Assembly (NCBI RefSeq): GCF_900108175.1
Contig: NZ_FNVO01000002.1
Location: 249,051-313,050, forward strand
Length of the DNA stretch: 64,000 nt
Direction: 5' to 3'
From: Thermomonospora echinospora
Lineage (GTDB): Bacteria > Actinomycetota > Actinomycetes > Streptosporangiales > Streptosporangiaceae
How positions within the stretch are numbered: position 1 is the stretch's first letter; the number at the start of each line of letters is the position of its first letter. This document shows positions 1 through 8,429 of the stretch, piece by piece. The notes beneath the pieces are model-generated. The model ran no database searches. It was not told where the DNA came from and saw only the letters and a list, made by a program, of their open reading frames with translations. A program made the position numbers and the translations under genes.

Positions 1-144
1 GCGGGCCTCCGGCGGCCTGTGGAAGGCGGATCCGGATGCCGGGGGGTTGAAGGCCAGGCGTTCACGTCCCTCCAGGAACGCGACGGTGCCGCCGGGCCGT
101 GGAAAAGGAGATGCGGACCCGGAGTTTCGCGGTGACGATGAAGC

Positions 145-1065
145 ATGGGTTGGCACATCACCGAGGACCTCGACGAGTACCTGGCGGCGGCAGGGGACTT
201 CCTGTGGGCCGATCCGACCCTGCACACGGTCGAACTCGGCGTGATCGAGGCCCTGCGCGTCCACGGTACGGACCTCTACGGGGGTGAGCCCGCGCTGTTC
301 GGCTGGTGGCGGGCGGGCACCGGCCCGGTCAGCGGCGCCCTGCTGCGCACCCGTCCCTATCCGGCGCTCCTCAGCGGTGTGCCCCCGGCCGCGGCCGGGG
401 ATCTCGCCGAGATCCTGGCCGACCAGCGGCGGACCCTGGCCGGAGTGGTCGCCGAGCGGCCCGTGGCCCACGGCTTCGCCCGGACCTGGCGGCGCCGCAC
501 CGGAACGACCGCCAAGGAGACGCGGCGCCAGCGGCTCTACCGCCTGGAACGACTGGACATGCCGAGCCCGCCGCCTCCGGGTGCGGCCCGGATCGCCGGC
601 CCGGCCGACCTCGATCTCGTGACCGCCTGGCACCGGGCGTTCGGCGCGGAGGCCCACGAGGGCGGGGCGAGGATTCCCGCCAGGCTGATCGAAGACAAGA
701 TCGCCTACGGCGGCGTCGCGCTGTGGGAGGCCGACGGCGTGCCGGTGTCGATGGCCGCCCGCACCCCCCTCGTGTCCGGCATGGCCCGGGTGGCCCCCGT
801 CTACACCCCGTCCGAGCACCGGCGCCGCGGCTATGGCGCCGCCGTCACCGCCGCGCTCACCCGGTGGACCCTGGACGCCGGTGCGCGCGACGTCGTCCTG
901 TTCACCGACCTGGCCAATCCCACCAGCAACGCCATCTACCGGCGCATCGGCTACCGCCCGGTGATCGACCGGCTGGAGCTGTCCTTCCACCGAGACGGGC
1001 CTTCCCCGGAGACTTCCACGGAGACGAGCCTTCCCCCGGAAGACTTCCACGGAGACGGGCACTGA
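145..1065 (+). CDS. GNAT-family N-acetyltransferase
   Basis: The 306-residue protein carries a GNAT fold in its C-terminal half. Residues around 210-240 contain the acetyl-CoA binding signature (VYTPSEHRRRGYGAAV, R-R-G-Y-G-A), followed by NPTSNAIYRRIGYRPV, the usual end of the domain. The N-terminal half (MGWHITEDLDEYLAAAG) matches a common actinobacterial group of GNAT proteins, which supports the ATG at 145 even though no strong ribosome binding site precedes it. The substrate is unknown. The last 25 codons or so lie in a short tandem repeat, so the tail SPETSTETSLPPEDFHGDGH is probably a recent low-complexity addition outside the catalytic fold. Confidence 0.85.
   Translation: MGWHITEDLDEYLAAAGDFLWADPTLHTVELGVIEALRVHGTDLYGGEPALFGWWRAGTGPVSGALLRTRPYPALLSGVPPAAAGDLAEILADQRRTLAGVVAERPVAHGFARTWRRRTGTTAKETRRQRLYRLERLDMPSPPPPGAARIAGPADLDLVTAWHRAFGAEAHEGGARIPARLIEDKIAYGGVALWEADGVPVSMAARTPLVSGMARVAPVYTPSEHRRRGYGAAVTAALTRWTLDAGARDVVLFTDLANPTSNAIYRRIGYRPVIDRLELSFHRDGPSPETSTETSLPPEDFHGDGH
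983..1060 (+). repeat. Three imperfect ~30-bp tandem copies at GNAT 3' end
   Basis: The motif CTTCCAC(C/G)GAGACG(G/A)GC occurs at 983-1000, 1013-1029 and 1044-1060, with spacings of 29 and 31 bp. The units are not an exact multiple of three, so each copy is read in a different frame. Consequently the protein tail is not itself a peptide repeat. Confidence 0.8.
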
Positions 1066-1172
1066 CCGGTGCCCGCAGGCCGCATCGCCCACGCCGGCCG
1101 TCGGGATTTCCCAGGCGGAACGGGACGCGAGCCCGTGGCCGGCGGGACCGGCGGGCTCCTAACCTCCCTGCC

Positions 1173-1481
1173 ATGAAACGCACCGCTCCCCTTGCCGTGA
1201 CCGCCTGCCTGGCCGCCGTGCTCAGCCTCACCGGCTGCCAGAGCCACACCCAGAGCTGCCGCAACGGCACCTGCCATGTCACGGTCAACGGCGCGGGCCA
1301 GACCATCGAGGTCAACGACTACGACCTGCGCATCATCAGCATCGGCGCCGACTCGGTGCGGATGCAGGCCGAGGGCGGGGCCACCGCGACCTTGAAGGTG
1401 GGGGCGCGCGAGCGCCTCGGCCCCATCACGATCAAGGTGACCTCGGTCGGCGACGACAGCGTCAAGTTCGACGTGAACTGA
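1173..1481 (+). CDS. Small secreted lipoprotein, unknown function
   Basis: The 102-residue protein has a lipoprotein signal peptide: MKRT, a hydrophobic stretch, then the lipobox LTGC with the lipidation cysteine at residue 22. The mature part is small, acidic and valine-rich (CHVTVNGAGQTIEVNDYDLRIISIGADSVRMQ, then KVTSVGDDSVKFDVN), consistent with a short beta-rich domain displayed on the outer face of the membrane. The start is the first ATG that gives a complete signal peptide; a longer open frame upstream is a shadow of the GNAT gene. I do not recognise a named family. It lies 107 bp after the GNAT gene and appears to be its own unit. Confidence 0.8.
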   Translation: MKRTAPLAVTACLAAVLSLTGCQSHTQSCRNGTCHVTVNGAGQTIEVNDYDLRIISIGADSVRMQAEGGATATLKVGARERLGPITIKVTSVGDDSVKFDVN

Positions 1482-1632
1482 CCCCGGCTTCGGCGAGGAA
1501 CGCGTCGAGGGATCCGGCGAGGACGTGGGTCCTCCCATGTCGGATGGACGGACCGGCCCTGCGTCGGGAGACCGTCCTCCCCCGCCGCTTCCGGCATGAC
1601 GGCGGCCGAACCGGGTGTGGGTACCACAAACG

Positions 1633-1666
1633 CCGGAGGCCGGATCCCTGGGGATCCGGCCTCCGG
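1633..1666 (-). terminator. Intrinsic terminator of tRNA-fMet
   Basis: A perfect 15-bp inverted repeat (arms 1633-1647 and 1652-1666, 4-nt loop) lies 4 bp past the 3' end of the tRNA. On the minus strand it is followed by CGTTTGT, a short U-rich stretch. It probably terminates the tRNA transcript, and may also block read-through from the plus-strand lipoprotein gene. Confidence 0.75.
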
Positions 1667-1669
1667 ACT

Positions 1670-1746
1670 TGGTAGCGGGGGCAGGATTTGAACCTGCGAC
1701 CTCTGGGTTATGAGCCCAGCGAGCTACCGAGCTGCTCCACCCCGCG
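1670..1746 (-). tRNA. tRNA-fMet (CAT), initiator
   Basis: The minus strand reads a 77-nt tRNA with the CCA end encoded in the DNA. The anticodon loop is CTCATAA. The anticodon stem has three consecutive G-C pairs next to the loop (CTGGG/CCCAG), and position 1 (C) does not pair with position 72 (T). These two features distinguish initiator from elongator tRNA-Met. The T arm GCAGG-TTCAAAT-CCTGC is intact. Confidence 0.95.
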
Positions 1747-1797
1747 TCGAGTGCGTGTTCACTCTACGGCCACCCGGGGGCTTGCACCAAATCGTTT

Positions 1798-2850
1798 TCA
1801 GCCCTTGGGGCAGGCGGGCACCTCGCCGCGGCCGGTGCGCAGGGCGTCCAGGGCCGTGATGGCGCCGTTCAGGGTGTCGGCGCGGACCAGCCGCAGACCC
1901 TTGGGGGCGGCGGCGGTCGCGTCGGCGCAGTTGTCGGCGGGGGTGAGGAAGACGGTCGCGCCGGCCTCGCGGGCGGCGATCATCTTCTGCTGGATGCCGC
2001 CGATCGGGCCGACCTCGCCCTCGGGGGTGATGGTGCCGGTGCCGGCGATGAACTTGCCGCCGGTCATCGAGCCCGGGGTGAGCTTGTCCACGATGGCCAG
2101 CGAGAACATCAGGCCGGCGCTGGGGCCGCCGACGTCGCCGACGTTGATGGTGACCTTGAAGGGGAACCGGTAGTCCTGGCCCAGGATCACGCCGACGAGC
2201 GCCCGCTTGCCGTCCGGGGAGGCGACGGTGGTGACGGTGACGTCCTGCTGCTTTCCGCCGCGCAGGACGGTGAGGGCGACCTTGTCGCCGGGCTTGCGGG
2301 ATCCCATCTCCTGGGTGACGGCCTCGACGCCGGAGACCTTCTTGCCGTCCACGGCGACGATCTCGTCGCCGGGGCGCAGCACGCCGTCGGCGGGCATGCC
2401 CTTCTGGACGGAGTCGACCAGCACCCGGGCGCCGACCGGGACCTTGAGCTGTCCGAGGGCGGCGGCGACGGCGCTGTTCTGGGAGTCCGCCATCTGGCGG
2501 GTGTTCTCCTGCTCGACCTCCTTCACCGACTCGTTCTTGGGGAAGATGGTCTCCTCTGGAACGATCGCGGTCTCGTCGTTCAGCCAGCCGCGCAGCGCGG
2601 TGAGCAGGTCGATCCGGTTGTCCGGGCCGCCGCTGTAGGCGACGGTGGTGAAGTTGAGGTGGCCGCCGTCGTCGTAGACCTGCCGGCCCTCGATGCTGAT
2701 CAGGGGCCTGCCCTGGTCGGTCTTGTCGAGCGTGTTGTAGGTCGGGCCGGGCTCCAGCGCCACGTACGGCACCGGCAGCAGCAACCCGACGATTCCGAGC
2801 ACCAGGATCAGCGCGCTGGCGACGACCAGTGTGGCGGCACGGCGAGACAT
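1798..2850 (-). CDS. YlbL-family PDZ/Lon-like serine protease
   Basis: The 350-residue membrane-anchored protein has one transmembrane segment at about residues 8-30, then a PDZ domain around 130-205 (VDSVQKGMPADGVLRPGDEIVAVDGKKV), and a C-terminal Lon-type proteolytic domain. The Ser-Lys dyad is visible: Ser244 in GGPSAG and Lys289 in GGIQQKMIAAREAGA. The protease domain should face the outside of the cell. M. tuberculosis Rv3194c is the equivalent and is also next to UPF0182. It is the last protein gene of a minus-strand run with moaE and the PPA1309-like gene. The substrate is unknown. Confidence 0.92.
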   Translation of the reverse strand: MSRRAATLVVASALILVLGIVGLLLPVPYVALEPGPTYNTLDKTDQGRPLISIEGRQVYDDGGHLNFTTVAYSGGPDNRIDLLTALRGWLNDETAIVPEETIFPKNESVKEVEQENTRQMADSQNSAVAAALGQLKVPVGARVLVDSVQKGMPADGVLRPGDEIVAVDGKKVSGVEAVTQEMGSRKPGDKVALTVLRGGKQQDVTVTTVASPDGKRALVGVILGQDYRFPFKVTINVGDVGGPSAGLMFSLAIVDKLTPGSMTGGKFIAGTGTITPEGEVGPIGGIQQKMIAAREAGATVFLTPADNCADATAAAPKGLRLVRADTLNGAITALDALRTGRGEVPACPKG

Positions 2851-2911
2851 GCGCTCAAGGCTATCTGGCGGTAGATGACGCCATGCCCGGCTGAAACCGC
2901 TTGATCACCCT

Positions 2912-3334
2912 TCAGCACGCTCCCACCCACTCCTCGCCGCCGTCGGCGAAGAGCTGGTGCTTCCAGATGGGGACCTGGGACTTCAGGTCGTCGATCAGGC
3001 GGCGGCAGGCGGTGAACGCCTCCGCGCGGTGCGGGCAGGACACCGCCACCACCACCGCCAGGTCGCCGACCGCCAGGTCGCCCACCCGGTGGACGGCGGC
3101 CATGGCCCGTACCGGGAAGTCGGCGGCGATCTTCTCCATCACCGCGCGCAGTTCCCGTTCGGCGGTGGGGTGGGCGCTGTAGGACAGGCGGGTGACGGGA
3201 CGTTCGTGATCGTGGTCGCGGACCGTGCCGACGAACAGGGCGGTGCCGCCGGCGGACGCGTCCCCGACGGCGGCGAACACCTCGTCCACGGACAGGGGGG
3301 TGTCACGGATCCCGATGAGGCGGATGACGTCCAC
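2912..3334 (-). CDS. moaE: Molybdopterin synthase catalytic subunit MoaE
   Basis: MoaE is the large subunit of molybdopterin synthase, which with thiocarboxylated MoaD inserts two sulfurs into precursor Z. The 140-residue length is normal. Family motifs are visible: FVGTVRDHD near the N-terminus, then RAMAAVHRVGDLAVGDLAVVVAVSCPHRAEAF, then the lysine-rich catalytic end KSQVPIWKHQLFADGGEEWV. The start is GTG at 3334, 10 bp after the stop of the PPA1309-like gene, so the two are probably co-transcribed. No moaD is present in the window. MoeZ, which can activate MoaD-type proteins, lies 40 kb away. Confidence 0.95.
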   Translation of the reverse strand: MDVIRLIGIRDTPLSVDEVFAAVGDASAGGTALFVGTVRDHDHERPVTRLSYSAHPTAERELRAVMEKIAADFPVRAMAAVHRVGDLAVGDLAVVVAVSCPHRAEAFTACRRLIDDLKSQVPIWKHQLFADGGEEWVGAC

Positions 3335-3344
3335 GACCGGAAGG

Positions 3345-3899
3345 TTACCCGTGCCCCGCCTCGTCCGGTTCCTCCGGCAGGTCGGGCTCCAGGGTGGCGG
3401 CCAGCGCGTCGGCGAGGGCGGGGACCAGGTCCGGGCCGGACAGCACCTCGTCGTCGGCGTCGTGGCGGCGCAGCCGCAGCGCCGAGTGCCGCTCGCCGTC
3501 GCGCAGGACGCCCACCACCATGCGCACGTCCTCGCGCTGCGGGTGGGAGGCGGCCCACTGCGCGGCGGCGGCCTCGTCCTCGGGCATGTCCTCCTCGGTG
3601 CCGGGCGGCAGCACGACCCGCTCGATCACCAGGGCGCAGCCGGCCACCGACGGCGGCCAGGCGATGCGGGCCAGCGTCTCCTCGATGGAGTCGGCCTCGG
3701 GCAGTTCGCCCTGCTCCAGGGCGGCGATGGTGTCCGCGTCCTCGGCGAGTTGGAGCCGGTCGGCCAGCGCCGGCTCCCGTCTGCGCAGCTCGGCACTCTC
3801 CACCAGGGCATACAGTCGTGGCGGGGCGTCCCATCCGGTATCGACCGCGTGGCGCTCCAGATCGAGGACGACTTCTTCCAACAGAGTCACAGAGCCCAT
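3345..3899 (-). CDS. PPA1309-family conserved actinobacterial protein
   Basis: The 184-residue acidic cytoplasmic protein belongs to a conserved actinobacterial family (PPA1309) of unknown function. Recognisable parts are MGSVTLLEEVVLDLERH at the start, LARIAWPPSVAGCALVIERVVLPP in the middle, and EDVRMVVGVLRDGERHSALRLRRHD near the end. I chose the ATG at 3899, preceded by GGGAAAG, over an upstream in-frame ATG at 3959. The intervening AT-richer stretch looks like promoter sequence, and family members start at this point. The gene is divergent from the UPF0182 gene and heads the moaE/ylbL run. Confidence 0.8.
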   Translation of the reverse strand: MGSVTLLEEVVLDLERHAVDTGWDAPPRLYALVESAELRRREPALADRLQLAEDADTIAALEQGELPEADSIEETLARIAWPPSVAGCALVIERVVLPPGTEEDMPEDEAAAAQWAASHPQREDVRMVVGVLRDGERHSALRLRRHDADDEVLSGPDLVPALADALAATLEPDLPEEPDEAGHG

Positions 3900-4028
3900 C
3901 TTTCCCGTATCGGCGCATGGACTGGAACGGGAACCCTGCTCTTCCTCGATAAGTTGCATAGAAACACCGGTGGTTGACAAGCGCGCCCCACGCGGAGCCG
4001 CCGGCCGAGCGAAGAAGCGGAGGGACCC

Positions 4029-6953
4029 GTGACCTTCCGGACTCCCGGATTCAGCCGGCGGCTGGGTACCGGCCGGACCCGACTGCTGGTGCCCGTACTG
4101 GTGGCGTTGGCCGCACTGGTCGTGGCCTACCTGGTGTTCACCGTCATCTGGACCGACCTGCTGTGGTACCGGTCGGTCCGCTTCTCCTCGGTCTTCACCA
4201 CGCAACTGTGGGCCCGGACCGGCCTGTTCGTCGGGTCGGGCCTGTTGCTGGCGCTGATCGTCGGCGCCAACATGGTGATCGCCTACCGGCTGCGGCCCGC
4301 CTACCGGCCGCTGTCGGTGGAGCAGCAGGGCCTGGAGCGCTACCGGGTCGCGGTCGACCCGCACCGGCGCCTGGTCGGCATCGGCGTCGTGACCGTGCTG
4401 GCGCTGCTGACCGGCTCGTCGATCTCCGGCCAGTGGCCGGTGTGGCTGGCCTTCCTGAACCGCACCAAGTTCGGCGAGACCGACCCGCAGTTCGGCAAGG
4501 ACATCTCGTTCTACGTCTTCACCTACCCGTTCGTACGGCTGGTGCTGGGCTTCCTGTTCGCCGCGGTGATCCTGTCGCTGCTGGTGGCGCTGGTCGTGCA
4601 CTACCTGTACGGGGGGCTGCGGCTGCAGGGCCCCGGCGACAAGGCCAGCCCGCCGGCGCGTGCCCACCTGTCGGTGCTGGTGGGGCTGTTCGTGCTGCTG
4701 AAGGCGGTGGCGTACTGGTTCGACCGGTACGGGCTGGCCAACTCCGAACGCGGGGTGGTCAGCGGCCCCGGCTACACCGACATCAACGCGGTACTGCCGG
4801 CCAAGTCGATCCTGGCGGTCATCGCGGTGATCTGCGCCGCGCTGTTCTTCGTCAACATCTGGCGGCGCGGGATGATGCTGCCGGGCGTCGGGCTGACCCT
4901 GATGGTGGTGGCGGCGATCCTGATCGGCGGCGTCTACCCGCTGCTGATCCAGCAGTTCCAGGTCAAGCCGGACGAGCTGGCCAAGGAGCTGCAGTACATC
5001 CAGCGCAACATCGACGCCACCCGCAAGGCGTACGGGGTGGCCGGGGCGGAGGTGACCTCCTACGGCGCCCAGCCGCAGACCGCGCAGGACAAGCTGAGCG
5101 CCGAGGCCGAGCAGCTGACCGGGGTGCGGCTGCTGGACCCGAACGTGGTCGGCGAGACGTTCCAGCAGCTGCAGCAGGGCCGCAACTTCTACCGCTTCCC
5201 CGACGCGCTGGACGTCGACCGCTACCAGATCGACGGCCAGACCAGGGACGTCGTGGTGGCCGTCCGCGAGTTGTCGGGCGCGCCCGCCGGGCAGCAGAGC
5301 TGGATCAAGGACCGGCTGGTCTACACCCACGGGTACGGGTTCGTGTCCGGGTTCGGCGAGCGGCTGGCCGCCAACGGCACCCCGGAGTGGCTCACCAAGG
5401 ACATGCCGCCCACCGGGCAGCTGAAGGTCGACAAGCCGCAGATCTACTTCGGTGAGCGGTCCAACAGCTACTCGATCGTCGGCGGCCAGGGCCAACAGGA
5501 GCTGGACTACCCCGACGACAGCCCCGCCGGGCAGAAGAACACCACCTACGACGGCCGGGGCGGGGTCGCGGTCGACTCGTTCTTCAACCGGCTGCTGTTC
5601 GCCACCAAGTTCCAGGACCGCAACATCCTGCTGTCGGGCGCGATCAACGAGAACGCCAAGATCCTCTACAACCGGACGCCGCGCGAGATGGTGCAGCGGG
5701 TGGCGCCCTGGCTGACCCTGGACGGCGACCCCTACCCGGTGGTCGCGAGCGGCCGGATCCTGTGGGTCCTGGACGGCTACACCACGTCCAACGGCTACCC
5801 GTACGCGGAGCGGGTGAGCCTGGGTGACGCCACCCGCGACACCGTCACCGACACCCGGTCGGCGGTGGCGCGGCAGGCCAACGACCACATCAACTACATG
5901 CGCAACTCGATCAAGGCCACGGTGGACGCCTACGACGGGACGGTCCGGCTGTACCAGTGGGACGAGTCCGACCCGGTGGCCAAGACTTGGATGAAGGTCT
6001 TCCGCAACACCGTCCAGCCCAAGAGCTCCATCCCCCCGGACCTGCTGAGCCACTTCCGCTACCCGCAGGACATGTTCAAGGTGCAGCGGGGGATCCTGGC
6101 GAACTACCACGTGACCCAGGCCGACGCGTTCTACGGCGCGCAGGGCTTCTGGCAGGTGCCGCAGGACCCGACGGTGCAGGGCAAGAAGCAGCCGCCGTAC
6201 TACCTGAGCCTGAAGCTGCCGGGTGACACGACACCGCAGTTCTCGCTGACCACCGTGTTCAACCCGCGTGGCCGCCCCAACCTGGCCGCGTTCATGGCGG
6301 TGGACTCCACCCCGGGTCCCAACTACGGGCGCATCCGGGTCCTGGAGTTGCCGCGCAACTCGCCGATCCAGGGCCCCGGGCAGATCCAGAACGCCTTTGA
6401 GGCCGACACCTCCGTCAAGGACGTGCTGTTCAAGCTGCGGCAGGGCGGCACCAGGACGGTGCCCGGCAACCTGCTGACGCTGCCGTTCGCCGGTGGCCTG
6501 CTGTACGTCGAGCCGATGTACGCCCAGGCGGCCGGCGGGTCGGAGCAGGAACCGTATCCGGTGCTGCGCCAGGTGCTGGTGGCGTTCGGTGACAAGGTCG
6601 CCGCCGGGGACACCTTGGACAAGGCGCTGGAGCAGCTGTTCAAGGGCGGCGGGGCGGCTCCGCCGAGCAACACCGACACTCCCCCGCCGCCGGGCGACGG
6701 CGAGGGGCTGAGCGATGACGCCCAGCGGGCCCTGGCGGACGCCCAGCGCTACTTCAAGGCGGGCCAGGACGCGCTGAGCAAGTCGCCGCCGGACTGGACG
6801 GCCTACGGCGAGGCGCAGAAGAACCTGCAGGACGCGCTGAACCGGCTGGCCCAGGCCCAGCAGGCGTCCGCCGAACGGCCCACGGCCAACCCGAGCCCGA
6901 CGGCGACCGGCTCCCCAAGCCCGACCCCGACCCCGACGCCCACAGGAGGCTGA
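4029..6953 (+). CDS. UPF0182 family large membrane protein
   Basis: The 974-residue protein starts at a GTG with GGAGGG 5 bp upstream. Seven or so hydrophobic segments occupy the first 320 residues (for example VPVLVALAALVVAYLVFTVIWT and a loop TDLLWYRSVRFSSVFTTQLW). A large, mostly extracytoplasmic domain follows with family motifs such as RSNSYSIVGG, ELDYPDD and GRGGVAVDSFFNRLLFA. The C-terminus is a Pro/Thr/Ser-rich tail (PTPTPTPTGG). The equivalent in M. tuberculosis is Rv3193c. The function is unknown. The gene is monocistronic, with a strong terminator immediately downstream. Confidence 0.93.
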   Translation: MTFRTPGFSRRLGTGRTRLLVPVLVALAALVVAYLVFTVIWTDLLWYRSVRFSSVFTTQLWARTGLFVGSGLLLALIVGANMVIAYRLRPAYRPLSVEQQGLERYRVAVDPHRRLVGIGVVTVLALLTGSSISGQWPVWLAFLNRTKFGETDPQFGKDISFYVFTYPFVRLVLGFLFAAVILSLLVALVVHYLYGGLRLQGPGDKASPPARAHLSVLVGLFVLLKAVAYWFDRYGLANSERGVVSGPGYTDINAVLPAKSILAVIAVICAALFFVNIWRRGMMLPGVGLTLMVVAAILIGGVYPLLIQQFQVKPDELAKELQYIQRNIDATRKAYGVAGAEVTSYGAQPQTAQDKLSAEAEQLTGVRLLDPNVVGETFQQLQQGRNFYRFPDALDVDRYQIDGQTRDVVVAVRELSGAPAGQQSWIKDRLVYTHGYGFVSGFGERLAANGTPEWLTKDMPPTGQLKVDKPQIYFGERSNSYSIVGGQGQQELDYPDDSPAGQKNTTYDGRGGVAVDSFFNRLLFATKFQDRNILLSGAINENAKILYNRTPREMVQRVAPWLTLDGDPYPVVASGRILWVLDGYTTSNGYPYAERVSLGDATRDTVTDTRSAVARQANDHINYMRNSIKATVDAYDGTVRLYQWDESDPVAKTWMKVFRNTVQPKSSIPPDLLSHFRYPQDMFKVQRGILANYHVTQADAFYGAQGFWQVPQDPTVQGKKQPPYYLSLKLPGDTTPQFSLTTVFNPRGRPNLAAFMAVDSTPGPNYGRIRVLELPRNSPIQGPGQIQNAFEADTSVKDVLFKLRQGGTRTVPGNLLTLPFAGGLLYVEPMYAQAAGGSEQEPYPVLRQVLVAFGDKVAAGDTLDKALEQLFKGGGAAPPSNTDTPPPPGDGEGLSDDAQRALADAQRYFKAGQDALSKSPPDWTAYGEAQKNLQDALNRLAQAQQASAERPTANPSPTATGSPSPTPTPTPTGG

Positions 6954-6967
6954 CCCACCGGACGCAG

Positions 6968-7010
6968 ACGGTACGGCCCCGGCCCGCTCAGCGGACCGGG
7001 GCCGTACCGT
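6968..7010 (+). terminator. Intrinsic terminator after UPF0182 gene
   Basis: A perfect 15-bp inverted repeat (6968-6982 and 6996-7010) with a 13-nt loop is followed by CTCGTTTC, 14 bp after the UPF0182 stop codon. The remaining 190 bp up to the convergent gene show nothing else I can support. Confidence 0.8.
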
Positions 7011-7204
7011 CTCGTTTCACCCCGTCCGGCCTACGTCCATCCGATCCTGGGCTTCTCACCGCCCGCTCTGGTCGCGGCACGGCTCACGTCCTCCGCCCGG
7101 ACCTCGCATTCCCGGCCCTGCGAGTTCGTACCGAGACCTGCGGCACCCCGAACGCACCCGGAGCCGCACCCTTGGAGCCGCCGACTCCGGCGGCGGCGGG
7201 GCGG

Positions 7205-8341
7205 TCAGCCGCGGCGGCGTTTGCGGGCGCGGCGGACGGCCGCGGCGGCGCCGATCACGGCGACCGTGGCGCCGGCGGCGGTGGCCATGGTGGCCTCCTT
7301 GCCGCCGACCCGGCGACCGACGACGGCGTGCCGGCCCGCGGTCTCCTCCAGCAGCACCCGCAGCGCCGAGGCGTTGTCGTAGGCGGGCTTCCAGCCGGCG
7401 GAACGAAGCGTGGCGCAGTCCACCACCCAGGGGTAGGCGACGTAGTGCAGGTCGGTGGCGGGCGCCGGGGTCAGGCCCAGCCGGTGCAGGCGCTGGGCGG
7501 TGCCGAAGGTCAGCGCGGCGGGCAGTTCGAAGCGCCGCTTGCCGGTGATCTCCTCGACCTCCTCCAGCTCCAGCCAGCCGTCGCAGCCCACCCCTATCGC
7601 CGTGGGGGTCCGGTCCCCCGCGTTCCCCGGCGCGGCGCCGGACCCCGGACCCGCCGTCAGCGCGCCCGTGGCGATCTGCTCCAGGGCGGCGGCCAGATCC
7701 TCGATGTGGCAGAACTGCCAGCACGGCGAGCGGCCCTTGACGGCCAGCAGGCGCGGCGCCTCGAAGTGCCGGGTCATCACCGTGTCCACCCCGGGCCCGA
7801 CCAGCGCCGCCGGGCGGACCACCGTGACCGTGAGCCCGGGATGGGTGAGCGGCGCCTGGGCGGCCACCTCCTCCATCTCCAGGTAGTCGCCGACGATGCT
7901 GGCGTTGGCCTCGGCGTTCAGCGGGGCGTCCTCGGCCAGCGGCACCGGGTTGTCCGTCGCCGCCCCGTACACCATCGCGCTGGTCACCAGCACCACGTGC
8001 CGAACCCGGGCGGCGGCGCAGGCGGTCACCACGGTCTGCGCGCCCCGCACGTTGTAGGTGCGGCGCTCGCGCGGGTCGGTGTCGGGCGAACGGTCGACGT
8101 CGACGTGGACCAGGACGTCCACGTCCGCCAGCCGGTTGGACAGCATCGGGTCCCGCACGTTCGCCACCCGCCACAGCACGCCCGGCGCATCCCCCCGATG
8201 GCCGTCGATCGCCACCACCTTGCGCACCTCGTCGCTGACGGCGAGCCGACGTGCCAGCAGCCGTCCCGCCCCCGAGGCCGCGCCGGTGACCGCGACGACC
8301 GGGGCCGTGCTACGCCGAGGGCGAACCTTCCCGGTTGCCAA
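7205..8341 (-). CDS. Atypical extended SDR / NAD-dependent epimerase-like protein
   Basis: The 378-residue protein has a Rossmann NAD(P) motif GAASGAG near residue 20, the conserved downstream features NVRGAQTV and VLVTSAMVYG, and PWVVD in the C-terminal half, as in NAD-dependent epimerase/dehydratase proteins. The catalytic Tyr-x3-Lys is not conserved: the corresponding stretch GDYLEMEE has Glu where Lys is expected. The protein may therefore bind a dinucleotide without doing classic epimerase chemistry. The end is very basic (AVRRARKRRRG) after a hydrophobic alanine-rich helix, suggesting membrane anchoring. It is convergent with the UPF0182 gene and divergent from the zincin-family gene. 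Confidence 0.8.
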   Translation of the reverse strand: MATGKVRPRRSTAPVVAVTGAASGAGRLLARRLAVSDEVRKVVAIDGHRGDAPGVLWRVANVRDPMLSNRLADVDVLVHVDVDRSPDTDPRERRTYNVRGAQTVVTACAAARVRHVVLVTSAMVYGAATDNPVPLAEDAPLNAEANASIVGDYLEMEEVAAQAPLTHPGLTVTVVRPAALVGPGVDTVMTRHFEAPRLLAVKGRSPCWQFCHIEDLAAALEQIATGALTAGPGSGAAPGNAGDRTPTAIGVGCDGWLELEEVEEITGKRRFELPAALTFGTAQRLHRLGLTPAPATDLHYVAYPWVVDCATLRSAGWKPAYDNASALRVLLEETAGRHAVVGRRVGGKEATMATAAGATVAVIGAAAAVRRARKRRRG

Positions 8342-8429
8342 GGCCAGCGCCCCCTTCCTGAGTACGCGTCATTGCCAGGACCGACTAACGTGGCCGTATG
8401 GTCCCATCATGCCGCTTGGGGGCAACCCG

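Noticed and set aside
1-144. Possible 5' part of a minus-strand gene (frame reading GGTVAFLEGRERLAFNPP) at the left edge
   Set aside because: No start codon with a ribosome binding site and only about 30 codons are visible, so it cannot be told from a shadow frame.
1688-2173. Open frame starting MNLRPLGYEPSELPS over the tRNA
   Set aside because: It is the well-known spurious translation of a tRNA antisense joined to a shadow of the protease gene.
3900-6110. Very long open frame opposite the UPF0182 gene
   Set aside because: It is the low-complexity antisense of a high-GC coding sequence (Val/Gly/Arg/His-rich); only its end to 3899 is real, as the PPA1309-like protein.
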